From NCBI GenBank assembly GCA_021414245.1, contig JAIOOU010000004.1, forward strand, positions 248,001 to 312,000: DNA of 64,000 nucleotides, in the 5' to 3' direction. A model generated the notes under the pieces. The model had not been told where the DNA came from, did not search any database, and worked only from the letters and a program-made list of their open reading frames with translations. Position numbers and translations under genes: made by a program. Below are positions 49,533 through 57,749 of the stretch, piece after piece. This DNA is from Chloroflexota bacterium. Its GTDB lineage: Bacteria; Chloroflexota; Anaerolineae; Anaerolineales; Villigracilaceae. Each line of letters opens with the position of its first letter. Positions within the stretch are counted from its first letter, which is position 1.

Positions 49533-50558
49533 ATGAAACGAATCCCATACTTGGACTCCCACACCGGCGGCGAACCCACGCGATTAATCACCTCGCTTCC
49601 TTTCGACCTTGGAACTGGTTCCGTTGCTGACAAATTATCCACGCTGAAAAAGAATCACGACGACCTGCGCCGCACTGTCCTGCTCGAACCCCGCGGCTCG
49701 GACGTGCTCGTCGGCGCATACCTCGTCCCGCCCGCGGACCCGACCTGTCAGTTCGGTGTGATCTTCTTCAACAACGTTGGCTACCTTGGCATGTGCGGAC
49801 ACGGCACCATCGGTCTCATTGCATCGCTTGCCTATCTTGGGAAAGTCAAACCTGGAGTCATTCGGGTCGAGACTCCTGTTGGGGTGGTGGAGGCAACTTT
49901 GCATGAAATGTCGTTGCGAGGAGCCGCGGAGCGGCGACGAAGCAATCCCTCAATTAACGGGGAGGTTGCTTCGGGCGAAAACCAAGAGCGCCCTCGCAAC
50001 GACATCTATCCCAACAAAGTCTCCGTCAAAAACATCCCCGCCTATCGTCATTTGACCCATGTGCCTGTCACCGTGAATGGCAAAACGATCCACGGCGACG
50101 TGGCGTGGGGCGGCAACTGGTTCTTCCTCTGCCATGACCACGGACTTGAAGTCAACATGCAAAACCTCGAAGCGCTGACTGAATTCTCTTGGCGCATCCG
50201 CGAGCAATTCACCGCGAACGGAATTACTGGAGCAAACGGCGCAGAGATCGACCACATCGAGTTGTTTGCCTCCACGCCTGAAGCGGACAGTAAAAGTTTT
50301 GTCCTTTGTCCCGGCAAAGCCTATGACCGCTCTCCATGCGGTACGGGCACCAGCGCAAAACTTGCCTGTTTATATGCCGATGGAAAATTGCAAGTCGGTC
50401 AAACTTGGAAACAGCAAAGTGTTGTCGGCAGTATCTTTGAAGGCAGCGTGCAATTGGATGGCGAGAAGATCATCCCGACCATCACGGGCGAAGCATGGGT
50501 GATGGCGGAAGGTATGATTCTGGTGGATGAACGTGATCCATTTGGTACAGGCGTGTAA
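49533..50558 (+). CDS. 4-hydroxyproline epimerase (proline racemase family) with an inserted repeat
   Basis: A 341-residue proline-racemase-fold enzyme starting at ATG 49533. The catalytic Cys pair is intact: Cys88 in MCGHGTIG and Cys269 in DRSPCGTGTSAK, so it should epimerise and not dehydrate. Hydroxyproline epimerase is favoured over proline racemase by the neighbours. Residues about 126-158 (MSLRGAAERRR... to RPRND) come from a palindromic repeat element inserted in frame after VVEATLHE; normal relatives join directly to the NVPSYR-type strand. The insert probably makes a surface loop. Whether the enzyme is active with it is open. Confidence 0.87.
   Translation: MKRIPYLDSHTGGEPTRLITSLPFDLGTGSVADKLSTLKKNHDDLRRTVLLEPRGSDVLVGAYLVPPADPTCQFGVIFFNNVGYLGMCGHGTIGLIASLAYLGKVKPGVIRVETPVGVVEATLHEMSLRGAAERRRSNPSINGEVASGENQERPRNDIYPNKVSVKNIPAYRHLTHVPVTVNGKTIHGDVAWGGNWFFLCHDHGLEVNMQNLEALTEFSWRIREQFTANGITGANGAEIDHIELFASTPEADSKSFVLCPGKAYDRSPCGTGTSAKLACLYADGKLQVGQTWKQQSVVGSIFEGSVQLDGEKIIPTITGEAWVMAEGMILVDERDPFGTGV
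49908..50005. repeat. Palindromic repeat element, copy inside the epimerase gene
   Basis: The same element as at 49390-49511: ATGTCGTTGCGAGG and its complement form the ends, and the inner part again has GAAGCAATCCC / GGAGGTTGCTTC. At 98 bp it is shorter than the other copy. It keeps the reading frame open and is translated. Confidence 0.85.
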
Positions 50559-50559
50559 C

Positions 50560-50594
50560 AAGTGACAGTCACCTTTAAGGTGACTGTCACTTTG
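50560..50594. terminator. Palindrome after the epimerase gene
   Basis: AAGTGACAGTCACCTT and its exact complement face each other with one base between. Few T follow, so it may be a weak terminator or a different REP-type palindrome. Confidence 0.6.
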
Positions 50595-50608
50595 GTTATG
50601 GAGAAATT

Positions 50609-51859
50609 ATGCCCACAAAATCAGATGTACTCATCATTGGCGGCGGCCCCGTTGGCTTAAGTTGTGCTTACTACCTTTTGAAATCCGGAAGAAAGGTCAC
50701 TTTGCTGGATGCGAAGGAGATCGGCAAAGGCAGCGGCTCGGGCAACGCGGGGCATATCGTGCCGAGTCACATTATTCCGCTGGCGGCGCCCGGGGTGATG
50801 GCCTCCGCCCTGAAGTGGATGCTTGACCCTGCGCATAGCCCATTTGGGATGAAGGTCAGTCTTGACCCAAATTATCTTTCCTGGCTGCTCAAGTTTGTGC
50901 TTGCGTGCAGTGGAGCCAATGTTCAGCGAAGCATTAACCCTTTGAATGACCTTGGTCAACTGAGCGCGAAGAATTTCGCGCAGATCATCGCCGAAGAAAA
51001 ATTCGATTGCTCATATCAGGAAAAAGGTCTGCTGTTCCTGTATAAAACTGAACAAGCCTTTCGAGATGGACAGCACGAAGGCGAGTTCATGCAGAAGCAT
51101 GGAATCCCTGTCAGTGTATATGACAAAGCCAACGTGCATGAGATCGAGCCTGCCGCATTGGAGGGTGTCATCGGGGGAGTGCATTTTACGGGGGATGCGC
51201 ATCTCAATCCCGCAGTATTTCTCAAGTTATTAAGTGGCCGTGTCCGGGCAATGGGCGCGGAGATGTTGGAGAATACACCTGTCACGGAGTTTGAAACTGC
51301 AAATGGAAAGATTTTCAAAGTCAGGACCAGTGGGGGCGATTTTGAAGCGGAACAGGTTGTGCTTGCTGCTGGCGCATTAACGCCCTCTGTGGCGCGCGAT
51401 CTGAAATTGAATATTCCCATCCAACCTGCACGCGGATACAGCATGACGATGTCTGCAACGAAAACGATGCCGAGCCATGCCTTGATCCTTGGTGAGCGCA
51501 AGATCGCAGTCTCTCCAGTGGATGGACTTTTGCGTTTTACCGGTCGTCTCGAAGTGGGCAATTACAGCATGATCCCGAATCCTGTATGGATTCAGCGCAT
51601 TGAAAATTCCGCACGCGAATATCTGCATCTCGATGAAAAGCTGGACGTGAAAGAGACCTGGGCGGGATTGCGTCCCACCACACCGGATGGCGTGCCGATC
51701 ATCGGTCGTTCGCCGAAGCACAGCAATTTGATCCTTGCCACGGGCCATGCCATGCTGGGTCTTTCGTTGGGACCGGGGACAGGCCAGGTCGTGGCGGAAC
51801 TGGTCAATGGCCGGGAACCAGCTTTCAGCTTAAGTCTGATGCGCCTGGAACGGTTTTGA
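50609..51859 (+). CDS. FAD-dependent D-amino-acid oxidoreductase, probable D-hydroxyproline dehydrogenase
   Basis: A 416-residue DAO-family flavoprotein: GGGPVGLSCAYYLLKSG binds FAD near the N-terminus, followed by GKGSGSGNAGHIVPSH, and the C-terminal RPTTPDGVPIIGRSP and GHAMLGLSLGPGTGQ close the FAD site. It resembles D-amino-acid dehydrogenase (DadA) and glycine oxidase. After the epimerase it would oxidise cis-4-hydroxy-D-proline to the pyrroline acid used by the DapA-type deaminase. GGAG lies before the ATG. Confidence 0.85.
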   Translation: MPTKSDVLIIGGGPVGLSCAYYLLKSGRKVTLLDAKEIGKGSGSGNAGHIVPSHIIPLAAPGVMASALKWMLDPAHSPFGMKVSLDPNYLSWLLKFVLACSGANVQRSINPLNDLGQLSAKNFAQIIAEEKFDCSYQEKGLLFLYKTEQAFRDGQHEGEFMQKHGIPVSVYDKANVHEIEPAALEGVIGGVHFTGDAHLNPAVFLKLLSGRVRAMGAEMLENTPVTEFETANGKIFKVRTSGGDFEAEQVVLAAGALTPSVARDLKLNIPIQPARGYSMTMSATKTMPSHALILGERKIAVSPVDGLLRFTGRLEVGNYSMIPNPVWIQRIENSAREYLHLDEKLDVKETWAGLRPTTPDGVPIIGRSPKHSNLILATGHAMLGLSLGPGTGQVVAELVNGREPAFSLSLMRLERF

Positions 51860-51880
51860 TTTGCCCGGTTAAATGATCCT

Positions 51881-53053
51881 TTGAATTCCTCCCTGATCTT
51901 CATCTTCATCACAGTCTTCGTGGACCTGCTCGGCTACGGCATCATGCTGCCGCTTTTGCCGTTTTATGTCCAGGCTCAGCATGGCGGTGCGGCCATTGCA
52001 GGCGCATTGAGTTCGCTGTATGCATCCGCGCAGTTGTTTGCCGGACCCGTGTTGGGCGCCCTGTCCGACCGCTTCGGGCGGCGCCCGGTTTTGCTGATCT
52101 GCCTGCTGGGCACCTCGTTTGGATATCTCATGCTCGGGCTGGCGGATTCCCTGCCGTTGATCTTCCTGGCTGTGCTCGTGGATGGATTGACCGGCGCGAA
52201 CCTTACAACGGCCAATGCCTACATCGCTGATGTGACCACGCCTGAGAATCGCGCGCGCGGGATCGGCATGATCGGAGCCGCGTTTGGGCTGGGGTTAATG
52301 GCCGGACCGGCTCTTGGCGGATTGTTAAGCCGTTACGGGTTGTCTGTCCCGGCATTTACCGCATCCGTGATCGCGCTGTGCAATGTCATCTTCGGATTTT
52401 TTGTTCTGCCTGAATCGCTGCCGCTGCAGCGGCGTGAGATCAAACCTGTGTCGCAGATGTTCAACTGGGGGAGACAATTCACAAATCTCTTCCGGCAGGC
52501 GAACATTCAAAAATTCCTGATCGCACTCTTCCTGCTTAATCTTGCCTTTGCCGGTTTGCAGTCCAACTTTCCGCTGTATTCGAATTATCGCTTTCACTGG
52601 AACCCATCGCAAAACAGCATCTTTTATTTGTATGTCGGAGTGTGCGCGGTTCTTGTGCAGGGATTCCTGTTCGGAAAACTTCAGCCGGTCTTTGGGGAAA
52701 GGAAACTGACCCTGGCCGGCCTGACTTGCATGGCCGTGGGGCTGTCCTTCATGGCCTTTGCCCGCGAGGCCTGGATGTTATATCCGTCCGTCACGATCAT
52801 CGCGCTTGGCACGGGCATGAGCATTCCATCGTTGACTGCGCTGGTCTCCTTCCGGGTTTCCGAAAGCGAGCAGGGGCGTTTGATGGGCGGCACGCAAACC
52901 CTGCTCAGTCTCACCGCCATCCTCGGACCGTCGCTCGCGGGCCTGACCTTTGAGTGGATTGCCTTCTCCGCGCCGTACTGGCTCGGCAGCCTTTTTTCCC
53001 TCTTTGCACTAATCGTTGCATCGATTGGATTTTCGAAACAAGGAAGTGTTTAG
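51881..53053 (+). CDS. MFS transporter (TetA-like drug efflux group)
   Basis: A 390-residue protein with 12 predicted membrane segments starting at TTG 51881. Motif A reads GALSDRFGRRPVLL and motif C-like GPALGGLLSRYG is present; both mark the DHA1 antiporters that include TetA. Such proteins export drugs or metabolites with protons. It follows the hydroxyproline group by 21 bases, so a hydroxyproline-related transport role is possible but not supported by motif. Confidence 0.87.
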   Translation: MNSSLIFIFITVFVDLLGYGIMLPLLPFYVQAQHGGAAIAGALSSLYASAQLFAGPVLGALSDRFGRRPVLLICLLGTSFGYLMLGLADSLPLIFLAVLVDGLTGANLTTANAYIADVTTPENRARGIGMIGAAFGLGLMAGPALGGLLSRYGLSVPAFTASVIALCNVIFGFFVLPESLPLQRREIKPVSQMFNWGRQFTNLFRQANIQKFLIALFLLNLAFAGLQSNFPLYSNYRFHWNPSQNSIFYLYVGVCAVLVQGFLFGKLQPVFGERKLTLAGLTCMAVGLSFMAFAREAWMLYPSVTIIALGTGMSIPSLTALVSFRVSESEQGRLMGGTQTLLSLTAILGPSLAGLTFEWIAFSAPYWLGSLFSLFALIVASIGFSKQGSV

Positions 53054-53116
53054 TTGAATTTTATGGCTGTATAATCACGGAAACCCTTTTGCTCCCGAAT
53101 CCGATGCCGGAGAATT

Positions 53117-54007
53117 ATGACTCACACTTCCTTTGCCACCACCACGCGCGGACTTAATCGTGATCTGCCCCCAATGCGTCTGTATGAAAAGGCCAAGAAA
53201 CTTGGGATCTGGAACCCGTCTGATATTGATTTCTCAAAAGACAAACAGGATTGGGCTTCCTTCCAGAAGGACGAAAAGGATCTGATCCGGCTCCTGCTTG
53301 CGCTCTTTGTGGCCGGCGAGGAGGCCGTGACCCTTGACCTGCTGCCCCTCATTGAAGTGATCGCCCGCGAAAGCCGCCTCGAAGAGGAAATGTTCCTGAC
53401 CACGTTCCTGTTTGAAGAGGCCAAACACACGGATTTCTTTCGCCGCTTTCTGGATGAAGTCTGCGATGTGTCCGTGGACCTGTCTCATTTTCACACCCAA
53501 AATTACCGGTCGATTTTCTATGAGGCCCTGCCGGAGGCCCTGCTTAATTTGAAGAACGACCAGAGTCCCGCTGCACAGGTCCGCGCTTCTGTGACCTACA
53601 ACATGATCGTCGAAGGCGTGCTGGCGGAGACGGGTTATCATGCCTTCTTCAGCATGCTCGAACGAAATGACCTGATGCCGGGGCTGCGCAAGGGCATTTC
53701 CCTGCTCAAGCAGGACGAGTCCCGTCATATTGCCTACGGGGTCTATCTGTTGTCACGCCTGGTGGCGGAAAACCCGCAGGAGTGGGAAGGACTCGAAATG
53801 CACATGAACAGCCTGCTCCCGATGGCCATCGGCGTGATCGGCGACACCTTTGCGCGTTACGAGGTCGTGCCCTTCGGGCTCGTGGAGGAGGATTTTGTGA
53901 ATTATGCGATGGGCCAGTTCAGCAGGCGTTTTGAAAGACTGGAGAAATCCAGGGGCGCAGGCCTGGAGGAGATCAACCGTATCGCGCGCGAAACCGAGGA
54001 TGCATAA
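53117..54007 (+). CDS. R2-like ligand-binding oxidase (R2lox)
   Basis: A 296-residue ferritin-like protein of the R2lox group, not a ribonucleotide reductase subunit. The opening RGLNRDLPPMRLYEKAKKLGIWNP is diagnostic. Metal ligands are visible: Glu in GEEAVTLD, E-x2-H in LFEEAKHTDFF, Glu in IVEGVLAETGY and E-x2-H in DESRHIAYG. The Val and Tyr that form the ether cross-link in characterised R2lox (AV.LD and the Tyr of VTYNM) are present. The Mn/Fe cofactor oxidises an unknown, probably fatty-acid-like ligand. GGAG lies before the ATG. Confidence 0.92.
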   Translation: MTHTSFATTTRGLNRDLPPMRLYEKAKKLGIWNPSDIDFSKDKQDWASFQKDEKDLIRLLLALFVAGEEAVTLDLLPLIEVIARESRLEEEMFLTTFLFEEAKHTDFFRRFLDEVCDVSVDLSHFHTQNYRSIFYEALPEALLNLKNDQSPAAQVRASVTYNMIVEGVLAETGYHAFFSMLERNDLMPGLRKGISLLKQDESRHIAYGVYLLSRLVAENPQEWEGLEMHMNSLLPMAIGVIGDTFARYEVVPFGLVEEDFVNYAMGQFSRRFERLEKSRGAGLEEINRIARETEDA

Positions 54008-54010
54008 AAC

Positions 54011-54547
54011 ATGCCCATGAAACCGTGGAAGATTCTGGAGTCCAGTTACATTCACCCGCGCATCCGCATTGACAAGTGCGAGCTTCCCAATGGAAAGCTG
54101 CTCGATGCAACTGTGATGGAATATCGCAGCTGGGCGAATGTTGTCGCCCTTACGAAGGACCGGAAAGTGGTCACGGTCCGGCAGTATCGGCATGGTGCGA
54201 AGATGGATTTTCTGGAATTTCCCGGCGGCATTGTGGAGGATGGGGAAGACCCGTTTTTGGGGATTCAGCGTGAACTGCTCGAGGAAACGGGATATCAGGC
54301 CTCGAGAGTTGTTGAAGTTGGGACGTTATATCCCAACCCGGCCTTGCAAACCAACCGCATATTTTGTTATCTCGCGTTCGATGCGGAACCGGTCGCTATG
54401 CAGCATCTCGACGATGGGGAGGATATCGAGATCGAACTTGTCCCCTTGGACGAGTTGATCGCTCTGGCAAAAAGAGGGGAGTTTTTACACGCACTGAATG
54501 TGGCTGTGTTCTTTCAAGCGCTTGCTCATTTGGATCGGATCAACTAA
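54011..54547 (+). CDS. Nudix hydrolase (ADP-ribose pyrophosphatase type)
   Basis: A 178-residue protein with a complete Nudix box, GGIVEDGEDPFLGIQRELLEETGY (residues about 73-96). ADP-ribose pyrophosphatases have the same N-terminal layout (WKILESSYIHP...). It would cleave ADP-ribose or similar nucleoside diphosphates. It starts three bases after the R2lox stop. Confidence 0.88.
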   Translation: MPMKPWKILESSYIHPRIRIDKCELPNGKLLDATVMEYRSWANVVALTKDRKVVTVRQYRHGAKMDFLEFPGGIVEDGEDPFLGIQRELLEETGYQASRVVEVGTLYPNPALQTNRIFCYLAFDAEPVAMQHLDDGEDIEIELVPLDELIALAKRGEFLHALNVAVFFQALAHLDRIN

Positions 54548-54551
54548 ACCC

Positions 54552-55352
54552 ATGAATGTGAATTTTGGTCTGACCTCCGAAGACTATGCCAGACATCGTG
54601 CCGGATTCCCGGATGCCTTCTTTGAAAAGGTGTTCGAGGCAGGGATTGTCAGGACGGGCAATTCTCTCGTGGACCTGGGAACGGGTACTGGCTCCCTGGC
54701 GCGCGGTTTTGCCCTGCGTGGATGCACCGTGATCGGCCTGGATATTTCCGCGCAATTGTTGGAGCAGGCCAGGGATCTGAACGAGAGGGAGGGCCTGGCG
54801 ATAGACTTCCGTTTTGCCAAAGCCGAAGCCACCGGCCTGCCGGATGATTCGGCCGATGTGGTCAGCGCGGGGCAGTGCTGGCACTGGTTTGACCGTCCGG
54901 CTGCGGCGGGCGAAGTGATGCGTATTCTCAAGCCTGGGGGGCGGACCCTGATTGCACACTTCGATTGGCTTCCTCTAAAGGACAATATTGTGGATGCCAC
55001 TGAAAAACTGATCAGGAAATACAACCCGAAATGGTATGAGGCCTATGCAAATGGATCGGGGCTGCACCCGCAATGGCTGCGCGATCTGGGCGAGGCGGGG
55101 TTTCTGGATATTCAAAGTTTTTCCTTTGACCTGAATGTTCCCTATTCCCCGGATGCCTGGCGCGGACGGATTCGCGCGAGCGCAGGGGTGGGGGCGAGTC
55201 TGCCAGATCAGGATGTGGGCAGACTCGACTCCGAGCTGAAGTCCATGCTGGCGGAGGATGGGCAGACAAGGGTGGGGCAGGAACCGGGACCTCGTTCCGT
55301 ATTGAATATCCCACATCGGATCTTTATCGTTCACGCGCGCAAGGCGGGCTAG
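54552..55352 (+). CDS. SAM-dependent methyltransferase (class I)
   Basis: A 266-residue Rossmann methyltransferase. Motif I is VDLGTGTGSLARGFA, motif II region IGLDIS, motif IV VVSAGQCWHWFD and post-motif LKPGGRTLIAHFD. It is close to the UbiE/YcgJ-like group. Substrate unknown. I start at ATG 54552, which follows the Nudix stop by four bases; the track start overlaps the previous gene. Confidence 0.87.
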   Translation: MNVNFGLTSEDYARHRAGFPDAFFEKVFEAGIVRTGNSLVDLGTGTGSLARGFALRGCTVIGLDISAQLLEQARDLNEREGLAIDFRFAKAEATGLPDDSADVVSAGQCWHWFDRPAAAGEVMRILKPGGRTLIAHFDWLPLKDNIVDATEKLIRKYNPKWYEAYANGSGLHPQWLRDLGEAGFLDIQSFSFDLNVPYSPDAWRGRIRASAGVGASLPDQDVGRLDSELKSMLAEDGQTRVGQEPGPRSVLNIPHRIFIVHARKAG

Positions 55353-55365
55353 GGAGATCTTCATT

Positions 55366-56217
55366 ATGCAAACCGAATTGATCCTTCATGCAAAGGCCAC
55401 ACTTGGCGAAGGCCCGGCCTGGGATTCCAAAACGCAAACCCTGTACTGGCTGGATGTTCTGGAGAAGCGTTTGTATGCCGGCGTGGAAGCCCTGGCCGAA
55501 CTGGATGAATTGACCGCATGTCTTGCGCCGTGCAGGAACGGCCACCTTATTCTGGGCACGCGCATCGGCTTCGCGGACCTCGATCCTGCCAACGCTCAAC
55601 TCACCCGACTCGTGTCTTTGGAATCCGAGCCGCCCACGAATCGCATCAACGACGGGAAGTGTGATTCCGCGGGCCGTTTCCTGGCCGGCACCATGGATAT
55701 AAATGAGAAGGAACCGAACGGCACCCTGTATTCGTTCGACGGAAAACAGGTCAGGCCGCTCCTGCCGGGCGTGACCATCTCCAACGGTTTGGCGTGGAGC
55801 CCGGATTTGAAGACGCTTTATTACATTGATACACCCACGCGCGAAGTGCAGGCCTTTGACTATGATCCGGTCACGGGCCAAATCGGGAATCCGCGCGTTG
55901 CGATCCGGGTGGGCGATTCGCTTGGATGGCCCGATGGCATGACTTCTGATACAAACGGGAATTTATGGATCGCGATGTGGGGTGGTGCGCAGGTGACCCG
56001 CTGGGATCCCAACACGGGCTCTCTGCTCGAGCAAATTCAGGTCCCGGCCTGGCAGACCTCCTCGGTGGTCTTCGGGGGCGCAAGAATGAACGAGTTGTAT
56101 ATCACCTCCGCACGCAAGGGGATGAGTGAAGAGAAATTAAAGGAATACCCGCTTTCGGGCGGGTTGTTCAAAGTGGTCACAAAAATCGAGGGGATTCCGA
56201 CATTTGAATTTGGTTAG
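55366..56217 (+). CDS. SMP-30/gluconolactonase-like hydrolase
   Basis: A 283-residue six-bladed propeller of the SMP-30 family: LGEGPAWDSKTQTLYWLDV, NRINDGKCDSAGRFLAGTMD, ISNGLAWSPDLKTLYYIDT and DGMTSDTNGNLWIAMWGGAQV. The Glu, Asn and Asp metal ligands of this family are in place. Characterised members hydrolyse sugar lactones with divalent metal. AGGGAG lies nine bases before the ATG. It is convergent with the next gene and overlaps it by four bases. Confidence 0.92.
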   Translation: MQTELILHAKATLGEGPAWDSKTQTLYWLDVLEKRLYAGVEALAELDELTACLAPCRNGHLILGTRIGFADLDPANAQLTRLVSLESEPPTNRINDGKCDSAGRFLAGTMDINEKEPNGTLYSFDGKQVRPLLPGVTISNGLAWSPDLKTLYYIDTPTREVQAFDYDPVTGQIGNPRVAIRVGDSLGWPDGMTSDTNGNLWIAMWGGAQVTRWDPNTGSLLEQIQVPAWQTSSVVFGGARMNELYITSARKGMSEEKLKEYPLSGGLFKVVTKIEGIPTFEFG

Positions 56218-56975
56218 TTGACTCCCGTCTGCATTAACTCATCCACGAATTTCCAGCGCTTTGTTTTGGTGTAGTCCCCGTCTTCAGGATAAAAATAACG
56301 GGCATAATCCGCCCAGTTCTCGCGAATGCCGTAGATCGGATCTTTTGTCCTGTTGGGGAGAAGATACCGTTCGATCCTGCCGTGTGCGGTCTTTGAAAGA
56401 ATATTGTCCCGGCCCCAGCCGCAGTACATCACAACTGACTCGGCAAAGTCCTCCCTGCGATCGAAGCGCCAGTTGGAGCCGCTGGGCTTGTCGCCGTAAA
56501 AATATCCGTATGCATTGACGCCGGGTTTTCTGCCATACAACCCAGGCTTGTTTTCAGGTCCACGCCTGCCCGAGTCCCATTGATAGCGCAGCCATTTTTT
56601 CAAACCGGATAAAAAACGATTCGTGCGGCCGCCTGTATATTTTTCCATGGTCCGCGACAATTTCCATTGGGTTTTTGCATCCCAGACATGTGCCAGCTCA
56701 TGGATCACGGACCAGGCGCTGAACGTGCCCTTTTGGCTGAACTGGATGCGGCCTTTATATGCCAGACCCAAATGAGCTCCAGTATCCGCCTTTTCGATCA
56801 TGACCTCTCCAAGCCGCTGCCGGAATTCCTCATGGCCGCCCATGACTTGGGCAAGCAGGGCTGTGGACTGGGACAACAGGTCCAGGTCCCGGGACGGCCA
56901 ATTTCCGATGTCTTCAATCCTGACCTGAAAATCGGCATATAGACGGGATGCCGGGCCGGGCCTTTTTTGTGCCAT
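56214..56975 (-). CDS. Putative zinc metallopeptidase (HExxH protein)
   Basis: The 253-residue protein has the zincin motif HELAHVWD (about residues 91-98) and a conserved downstream Glu segment DFAESVVMYCGW that could supply the third ligand. No signal peptide. I do not recognise a family; the rest is basic and aromatic. I favour ATG 56975 over TTG 56993, since TATACT lies six bases upstream and would give a leaderless mRNA. A cytoplasmic peptidase or a toxin-like zincin is possible. Confidence 0.6.
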   Translation of the reverse strand: MAQKRPGPASRLYADFQVRIEDIGNWPSRDLDLLSQSTALLAQVMGGHEEFRQRLGEVMIEKADTGAHLGLAYKGRIQFSQKGTFSAWSVIHELAHVWDAKTQWKLSRTMEKYTGGRTNRFLSGLKKWLRYQWDSGRRGPENKPGLYGRKPGVNAYGYFYGDKPSGSNWRFDRREDFAESVVMYCGWGRDNILSKTAHGRIERYLLPNRTKDPIYGIRENWADYARYFYPEDGDYTKTKRWKFVDELMQTGVN

Positions 56976-57018
56976 TTTGCTAGTATAAATCAATCAAGGG
57001 AAACCGGCCCCTTTGGTT

Positions 57019-57690
57019 TTACAGATTCAGCCCTTCTCCGTTTTCCCGCAGCCACTTCCTTTGTTTCTTGTATTCCGGATAAATTTTTTCAACGACATTC
57101 CAGAATTTTCGGGAATGATCCCGGACCCGCAGGTGTGCCAGTTCGTGCACGACCACATAATCGATCACGTCCAGCGGGGCCATGACCAGCCGCCAGGTGA
57201 AATTAAGTGTCCCGTCGGGGCTGCAGGAACCCCAGCGTGTTTTGGCCGAGTTGATCCTGACCTGTTTGGGCGTAAACCCGTAAGTCTTTGAATAAAGCGC
57301 AACCCGTTCGGCCAGGACCGCAAGTGCGCGCTCCCGGTACCAGCGAGTAAAAACAGCCTCACCCTTCTTTTGTGCGCTCAAGCTTAATGTGAATCCATTG
57401 TCAAATTTCAGTGTGGGCCGTTGCGGCTTGACCAGTTTCAGGTCATGCGCGGTGCCGAGGTATAAAAATTTATCCCCATCCATATATTGCCGGGGAATCG
57501 TTTGCACGACGGATCTTAATTTTTCACGGGTGCGTTCGATCCAGCCGGATTTTTCACGGATGAATTCCCGGATCATTGCCTGGCTGGCCCGCAGCGGCGC
57601 ACGAACGGTCAGCGTGCCGTCCCGTTCGACGATCAGGGCAATCGTCCTGCGCCTGGTGCGGGTGAATTTGTTGATCTCAATTTGCGTCAT
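57019..57690 (-). CDS. YgjP-like (DUF45) metallopeptidase
   Basis: A 223-residue protein starting at ATG 57690. The signature HELAHLRVRDHSRKFWNVVEKIYPEYK (HELxH, then His and FW) and TRWGSCS (residues about 154-160) are diagnostic of the YgjP/WLM-related DUF45 family of zinc peptidases. It is often linked to type I restriction or DNA repair loci in other bacteria, but not here. The N-terminal region is the usual beta-rich DUF45 start. Confidence 0.88.
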   Translation of the reverse strand: MTQIEINKFTRTRRRTIALIVERDGTLTVRAPLRASQAMIREFIREKSGWIERTREKLRSVVQTIPRQYMDGDKFLYLGTAHDLKLVKPQRPTLKFDNGFTLSLSAQKKGEAVFTRWYRERALAVLAERVALYSKTYGFTPKQVRINSAKTRWGSCSPDGTLNFTWRLVMAPLDVIDYVVVHELAHLRVRDHSRKFWNVVEKIYPEYKKQRKWLRENGEGLNL

Positions 57691-57738
57691 CGGTCTTTCC
57701 AGTTCGTGATTTATCAAGTAACATGCGAGTGGATGAAT

Positions 57739-57744
57739 TATAAC
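57739..57744 (+). promoter_or_regulatory. -10-like box next to the GT2 start codon
   Basis: TATAAC ends five bases before ATG 57750, with no ribosome site; another candidate for leaderless transcription. Confidence 0.3.
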
Positions 57745-57749
57745 GATAG

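Noticed and set aside
49390-50005. Palindromic repeats as a CRISPR array
   Set aside because: Only two copies of an imperfect palindromic element, unequal in length and far apart, with no spacers and no cas genes.
53117-54007. R2lox as an aldehyde-deformylating oxygenase that would partner the AAR homologue
   Set aside because: The sequence has R2lox-specific features and lacks those of ADO; it is 30 kb away in another unit.
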